The notes below the pieces were generated by a model, which had not been told where the DNA came from, did not search any database, and saw only the letters and a program-made list of their open reading frames with translations. Below, piece after piece: positions 58,078 to 64,000 of a stretch of DNA of 64,000 bases (position 1 is its first letter; each line of letters opens with the position of its first letter). A program made the translations under genes and the position numbers. The stretch lies in NCBI GenBank assembly GCA_029204225.1, contig CM055102.1:582839-646838 (forward strand), in the 5' to 3' direction. Origin of the DNA: Diphasiastrum complanatum (lineage: Eukaryota; Streptophyta; Lycopodiopsida; Lycopodiales; Lycopodiaceae).

Positions 58078-58452
58078 GTGACTCGTTAGACCCTAGGGGG
58101 TCCCGGCGGGGTGACACTCAGCCCCGTAGTTCGGGATAATAACTCTTAGGGACTAGGATCTAGTGGGCTTGGTCTATATTCATAGGGAGTGCCACTAAGT
58201 GGAGGGCACCCTTAGTTGCTAAGGGTGGGTCCCTAAAGTTAGGTAGGACCTGTGTGCCACATGCTCAGTATGCATGAGGGGCATCCACATGCACAGTGGC
58301 AATTGTGCATGTGAGAGGAGTGCATGGCCTCTTGGAGGCTGGGCGCTGGTCCTATATGGTGGCTTGTGAATGTAGAGCCAGGTACAGGATCGTGGGTGGA
58401 GATCCAGAGTCACTCTTCTTCTTTGTGGGTTCTTCTTCCATTGCTCCTAATA
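58078..58452 (+). repeat. 5' LTR of a gypsy element (approximate)
   Basis: The segment sits between LINE sequence and a degenerate primer-binding site (TTGTATCAGAGC, 58454-58465). It has no coding content and is GC-richer than its surroundings. No second LTR exists in the window, so both ends are estimates. Confidence 0.5.
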
Positions 58453-58453
58453 G

Positions 58454-58465
58454 TTGTATCAGAGC
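58454..58465 (+). promoter_or_regulatory. Degenerate primer-binding site (tRNA-Met type)
   Basis: TTGTATCAGAGC differs from the consensus TGGTATCAGAGC at one base. It lies about 750 bp before the gypsy gag. Confidence 0.6.
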
Positions 58466-59195
58466 ATCGTGGATCCTGGCCGTGGGTGGGGTCAGCGCAT
58501 TCTTCCTCCTCCTCCAGCGCTACCACTCTCTCAGTGATCTTCTTCCTCCATCGCTTTCTGGTGGTCCTTCTTGCTTTCTATCGCTATCAAGAGAGGCAGT
58601 AAGTGATCTGATTTTGGACAAGAGAGAAATTCCAATGGTGGGCGCTCAAGTCTATAGCAGCATAGACAGTAGGCAATCCAAACGTGGTTAGTTTTGAATC
58701 AGATTTAAAGGATAACATCTACACACTACTTGCTGGAGGATGCAACAGATTTCACCTTGAAATCTGTTGTACTTTTCTAGATATTCACATTGCAAGTCAG
58801 AATTTTGATTTTCTGGCCAGAATTGACCTTCTGGAGTTGAAGACACTACAATTTCAAACGGTGGCAGATTTTTCAAAAGTTGGACTTGGGAAAGCTAACA
58901 TACAGAAGGGCGCTCCAAGAGGAACAAATCTCACAGCGATTGGTGGCCAGAAACGGTCTGGGTGATCATCCGAAGTTTGGCCAAAATTCCTGATTTGTTC
59001 GGAAAAAAGTCGGAAATTGCCAGATCACATTTGCATGTTGAGACCGCCCAATCACCTGCATTTCCAAACCAGAGAAGCTTTCTCTCTCTTGTTTTTGTTT
59101 TGCATGTCAGTGCATGAGGTTTTACACTCCTTGCATGTGCTAGTAAGTCAATTTTTTGGGCATAATTAAACACTGTTATCTCTGTTCTATTACGC
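58466..59195 (+). other. Leader of the gypsy element
   Basis: Mostly non-coding sequence between the primer-binding site and the first gag-region frame. No other feature was recognised. Confidence 0.5.
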
Positions 59196-62100
59196 ATGCT
59201 TAATTTTATATACATGAGTCATACTCCTGTAGACGAACTTGAAGATATAGTCATGTCTAGTCTGCCTCGTGGAACTTCTCCTGTAGAAAAGAGCCAGTCA
59301 GTTCGTCTTTTACCGCCTACTCAAGAACCCTCTCAAAATCCCTCCTTGCATGATGACATGCAGGATGTGGACATGAATGAGGGAGATGAAAATGAAGAAA
59401 TACCATTAAATATTTTTTAGTTTAGGCAGTGGGTAGTAGAAACTTATGATCCATCTTAAAAAATTAGAAGAGTCTGTTGAGGAACAAGCCAATACCCAGC
59501 AAGAGACTAATGAAAGGCTTTCCAGACTTGAAAGACTAGTACGTGATAATGTTCAACGTCTTAATGCTTTAAAAGAAGCTGTTTTAGCGCAGTACCGAGT
59601 GAATCCTGCTATCCACAGTAGTAGTTTACCTGTCCCACCATCACCCCATAAGGTAGTACCTAAAGATTTGCGCCTTCCCGCCTTTGGTGGAGAAGAAAAA
59701 GACCGTAACCGCAATTCGGTTGTTGCCTTTCTCGTTAAGCATGATGATGCTTTTCGATTAAAAGGAACTCCTAATGAGGATCGGCCTTTAGAGGCGAGCA
59801 TCTCCCTGACGGGAAAAGCCTTTAGGTGGTGGATAAGTATGCGGGAAAGTGGTTCAGAACCAAAGACTTGGGATAGTTTTCAGGATATGTTTTAGAAAAT
59901 TTTCCTACCTGAAAATGAAACCGATAGAAACTGGGAAGATTGGGAAACCTGTTGTATGGGAAACCATCCTCTCACCCAATATATCGCCAGTTATCGGGAT
60001 GCTACCATGAAATTATCTGACTTAGATGATTCTAATCAGGTAAGGGGATTCATTCGGGGTTTGCAAGCCGAATACCAAAAGTATCTTCGGCCCTTGAAAC
60101 CTAAAACATTGGAAACTGCTATCACACTAGCTCAGACCTATGATGACATAGTTCGCCCAAAAGGTAAAAGAGTAGTAGAAGATACCCGACTTGAGTCCTC
60201 CAAGCATGGAGAGAAGAGAAAAATTCCGACATCTAATTCTTCAAACAAAAAGAGGTATAGATTGTCAAGAAGTGACATCGAAAGAGCCAAGAGGGAGCAC
60301 TTGTGCTTCATTTGTATGGGAAAAGGTCATAACAAGAGTCAGTGTCCTAAAGTACAACATACAGGGAACACTGACAAACCTCCTGGTAAGAACCAAAATG
60401 GTCCTTTTAAGAAACCGGAGAAGCAAGTTCACACTGTCCAAGTTTTGCCTTTGGGACAGTCCCCTAAGGTAAAGTCTGTTCACGTGTCTCATATAAATGA
60501 GACACATACCTGTTCAGTTACTGCTAACATTTGGCAACCTGCAGTTGGACCTCATACTATTTTCCAATTGTTAGGAAGAATTAATGGCCAGAAAGTTCAA
60601 ATAATGGTGGACGATGGGGCAACCCACAACTTTCTAAACCATTCTTTGGTGAAGAAGTTGAAGTTAGAGCAAAAACCAAGCGATCATCAATACGTAGTTA
60701 CACTTGCTGATGGTCAGCGTAAAGATATTTATGATACTTTCGTTCCACAAGTTCCCATACAAATCCAAGACTATCAAGATACTTTAGACTTTCAAGTAAT
60801 AAGCTTGGCCTTGGCAGATGTAATACTTGGTCGTGAATGGTTGTTTATGTTAGAAACCACTGGTGGTCTTGTGCGTAGTTATGTTGATAACACTTTGGAG
60901 TTTGTTCATAGAGGTCAGAAAGTTAAGTTGGTTGGAAATGCAAGTGTGCCGGCTTCGCCAGTTGTTTCTTCTGTGCAATTGAAGCGGCTAGTACAGGTAT
61001 TTCTCTGTTTCCTTACTTCTGAAACTTTTTCAAGTAATACAAGTTTATCTTTTCCATATCCAAAGAAATGTGTTTCTTCTGTTGAGAGAAGAGAGAGATG
61101 TGAGTTTGCAAACTATTTTAAATGATTTTAAAGACGTCTTTCCTAGCAATTTACCATCCAGGTTACCCCCGAGAAGAGAGGTAGATCATCCATAGAACTA
61201 ATACCCGGGACTAAACCTGTTAGTAAGCCTCCTTATAGGTTGAGCCATGCGGAACACCTAGAGGTAGAGCGGCAGCTACAAGAGTATTTAGCTAAAGGGT
61301 TTATACGCCCCAGTAAGTCACCATAGGTTGTTGGTTAAGAAAAAAGATGGGTCCATGCGTATGTGCATAGACTATAGGGCTAACTCACAATTAAGGAAGT
61401 ATCCTTTGCCCAGGATTGATGAGATCTTTGATCAACTCAAGGGGGCAAAGTATTTTACTAAGATCGATCTTAGGTCTGGATATCATCAGGTATGTATTAA
61501 AGAAGATGACGTTCCGTTAACGGCTTTTCGTTCACGAAATGGTCATTATGAGTTTTTGGTTCTCCCCTTTGGATTAACCAATGCCCCAGCAACATTTACG
61601 AGGTTGATGAACAACGTGTTCAGACATCTTTTGGGCAAGTTCGTATTAATCTACCTTGATGATATCCTGGTCTTTAGTCGTACTAAAGGAGCATTTTGAA
61701 CACTTACGAGCTCGCTCGGCCGAACTACTCCAGGAGTTTGACTATCAACTAAGGTACAGGAAAGGGTGCTACAATGTGGTAGCAGATGCCCTGAGTCGAA
61801 TGCCCATGGTAAGCGCGCTAAGTTTTACGGCATTCAGGAGTGAAAACCTGGAATCACTCAAAGGAAAGTGTGTTAGTGATTCTCACTACGCACCTGTGTG
61901 GCAGGCTATTGAGCAAAGGAATTCCACAGCCACACCAGGGCCATCAGAAGATGTGCAGTTGCGTCGGGACGGGACGCGCCACCTGAAGATGTTGCGGAAA
62001 CATCTGGAGTGGATGTGCCATCAGCAGGTGTTGCGGATGCTCGATGGAAGAATTTCTACATTGAGGACGGGTACCTCCTTTATAAAGGAAGAGTATGTGT

Positions 62101-62345
62101 ACCCAAGGACGGTGACTTTAGGCGCCAAATTCTTAAGGAAAGTCACGACAGTCCTAGTGTCGGGCATCCCGGGATAAAGAGGACCTATGCTCTTGCGAAG
62201 AATAAGTTTTATTGGCCTAGTATGCAGAAAGACGTACAGGAGTACGTGTTAAGGTGCACCACATGCCAGGCCATAAAGGCTGAACGTCTCAAGGTAGGCG
62301 GGCTCCTCCAGCCACTCGAGATACCCGATGGTAGATGGGAGAGTA
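59196..62345 (+). pseudogene. Ty3/gypsy gag-pol lacking RNase H and most of integrase
   Basis: Gag: an acidic leader peptide (59196-59420), a coiled coil (LEESVEEQANTQQETNERL), the gag core (LRLPAFGGEEKDRN, GKAFRWW), an in-frame TAG at 59893-59895, then the gag tail and zinc knuckle CFICMGKGHNKSQC. The protease has VDDGATHNF in place of the usual D-S/T-G-A. RT (61328 onward) shows [26 protein letters not shown] and intact YLDD at 61652-61663. Right after EHLR (about 61710) the frame passes to SAELLQEFDYQLRYRKG, so the RT thumb and RNase H are deleted. The integrase zinc domain (GHPGIKRTYALAKNKFYWP ... CTTCQAIK) is present, but the core is replaced by LINE sequence at about 62345. Frame changes also lie near 61325 and 61690. 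Confidence 0.86.
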
Positions 62346-62930
62346 TCAGGGAAAGGGCATGCCTCCCTTGTTCAACTAGAGCGGTTTTGTTTTCGGAGTC
62401 CATCCAAGATGCTCGGAGTAAGTGTGACTCTGTGATACCATTGTCACCCCGACGACTCTAGGAGGTCTGCCTTCCTCACACTGGGCCAGTCTTTCACCAT
62501 TACAGACCACCATGTTAGCTCGGTTGATTCGAGCGAAGCCTTTTGTTCCACATGAAATTCTTCTGGCTGAGTTTGCGGTTCAACCTATACATATTGAGGC
62601 AACTCTCCAGCTGATCACATATATTCAAAGAGTACAGGCATTGCCAGATACAGACAAACAATACACACAAATTGCATTGTCCTCTTCACACTATCTTCAT
62701 GATCAAGGCTCTAGATTATCATTGTTCTCTCAAGCATCTCACCTCCTACTTGAGTCATTTGGTATCTCCATTACAGAGCTTCCCTCAGGCACTCATTTGT
62801 ATATCAGACGATTTCTCTATCAAGCATATCTGGAGCAAACTTGGAGTCGCCAATTAGGGGCTAAGTCTGATTTCTACCATGAGTATCAGATCCTCCTACC
62901 AGGATGCCATTGAGATCTCACATCATATCC
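62346..62930 (+). pseudogene. LINE C-terminal fragment fused to gypsy integrase
   Basis: From 62346 the sequence matches the C-terminal LINE region at 57716-58042. Shared blocks are the GCATGC-TCCCTTGT stretch, GATGCTC(C/G)GAGTAAGTGT, and the peptide LIRAKPFVPHEILLAEFAV (compared with MIRANPFVPHQIILPEFAV). It continues beyond the point where the longer LINE ends, so it preserves more of the C-terminus. It is a different, diverged copy. Confidence 0.78.
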
Positions 62931-63961
62931 TTCTTTGTTCGTCTCAACTAAGAGCACATATACATCACAAATAGCGCATGGTTGCACCTTTTTTGTACTA
63001 CTCAGAGATGTTGATTTCTTTCCAAATTATAATTAGACATTATGTGATACAACTTTCCTTATTATTTGGAAACGTTTCATACTCTCCCTTATCACTAGAC
63101 ACTTGACATGTCCTACTCCATCTTATATGCCTTTTGGTATTTCAAAAGACTAATAAAGAGTTCTATCGTTCTCTCTTTCACATTGAGGTTGGGTGGTTTT
63201 AAAGGATTCTACAAGAAGACATGATTGTCAAATGTGTTCCATGGGGGTCACAAAGACGGAGCATTTTATCTTTGTGTCCCCTCTCTACCATGAGATTTGT
63301 GAGATACTATTGGCTCTCTAGGGACTAGCCACTGCCTATGCTCCTTGATATCTTATGAGGATCAAATAGATGTGTCGCCATGATGATCAAAAATAAGACT
63401 CACATTAGTGAAATTTGAAGCACTACCATTGTTGGGGAAGTCGTGATTAGTTGCAACTACTATTGTGATTAGTTGCAACTACCGCTCACAACAAGATTTT
63501 GATGAAGAGAGTAGTTCGAAGGATGGGGCACATGTTCCCACTAGATACTAGTGTAGACAGTCTACAAGTCATACCCCAAGTTGCACACTTCGTCGTGTTA
63601 TCAAGTCATGTCCATCGCGCTCAAGAGCTCAAGAGCAATCTTCTCAACGTACTACATCATCATCAAGAACCACCTCCACTTCAACCACCACTACGTCATT
63701 CTTAAGACCCCATGAATCTACTCCGTAGTCTCATTATATGTCACGAGCCGCATGCTGAATTTGCTAGCTAGGCACTGCAATTAATTACTTGATTTTGGAG
63801 TCATTCTATATGCTCCCATGATATGATAACACAATGGACATGTATTTTTCAATCTTATGTAGCTTTTGGTATAGTTTCCACAAACCGCAGTTCGAAGTTC
63901 GAACATCGAACCATACAAGGCCAAAATTTGAAACCCATGTCCGATTCAGCCCATTTTGTGC

Positions 63962-63965
<4 letters not shown>
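62931..63965. other. Probable LINE 3' region and spacer
   Basis: No recognised domain. A short direct repeat (GTGATTAGTTGCAACTAC) occurs twice at about 63441 and 63465. The rest shows nothing I can name. Confidence 0.35.

Positions 63966-64000
<35 letters not shown>
63966..64000. repeat. (GA)n microsatellite at the window end
   Basis: Uninterrupted GA units running off the end of the window. Confidence 0.97.

Noticed and set aside
62346-62930. LINE fragment as the second half of the LINE at 54880-58075 interrupted by the gypsy element
   Set aside because: It starts at a position equivalent to 57716, which the first LINE already contains, and is clearly diverged from it, so it is a separate copy.

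Overview
This is a piece of a repeat-rich flowering-plant nuclear genome. The evidence is a plastid-type plant aminotransferase gene, a spliced host gene with many short exons and GT/AG introns, and remnants of nearly every plant transposon class: Ty1/copia, Ty3/gypsy, LINE, hAT and CACTA. There are long (CT)n microsatellites and repeated primer-binding sites of the type TGGTATCAGAGCC (initiator tRNA-Met). Nothing bacterial or organellar was seen. The species cannot be fixed from sequence alone. Probably only two stretches are host genes: the aminotransferase at 11135-12319 (+) and the multi-exon acidic-tail protein gene at 48049-52381 (-), whose 5' exons are not recognised in the window.

Layout. 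1-4196 is the 3' part of a nearly intact copia element with its 3' LTR. 5583-9426 is a 1.9-kb segment present twice in direct tandem. 11135-12319 is the aminotransferase body in one uninterrupted reading frame. 13292-16790 (-) is a decayed hAT transposase gene with seven or eight exons. 17530-26830 is a nested region. It holds a decayed gypsy gag-pol (19452-21760) and three copies (two minus, one plus) of an unrecognised coiled-coil ORF family. The plus copy is split by a solo copia LTR (24299-25132) with a perfect 5-bp target duplication. 26960-31547 is a copia element with a decayed internal region and a truncated 3' LTR. 31790-33530 (-) is a gypsy fragment fused to a CACTA transposase fragment. 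34045-34470 is a field of CACGTG/CACGCGTG-type palindromes with a 53-bp hairpin.

34640-42287 (-) holds three copia elements or fragments in series. Two are joined at a 36-bp inverted repeat, and the last has a complete 823-bp 5' LTR of the same family as the solo LTR. 43181-45250 (-) is a patchwork of LTR and copia gag fragments. 48049-52381 (-) is the host gene. 54107-63000 is LINE-rich: one long LINE copy (54880-58075), two LINE fragments, and a gypsy element (58078-62345) that has lost its RNase H and most of its integrase.

How parts relate. The mobile elements do not form one system; the region grew by nested insertion, internal deletion and illegitimate joining. The best candidate for something undescribed is the three-copy coiled-coil ORF family next to an LTR (25679-26395), possibly a non-autonomous LTR element or an extra ORF of a gypsy lineage. 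Exact LTR ends, except for the 24299-25132 and 41465-42287 copies, are estimates made by eye.
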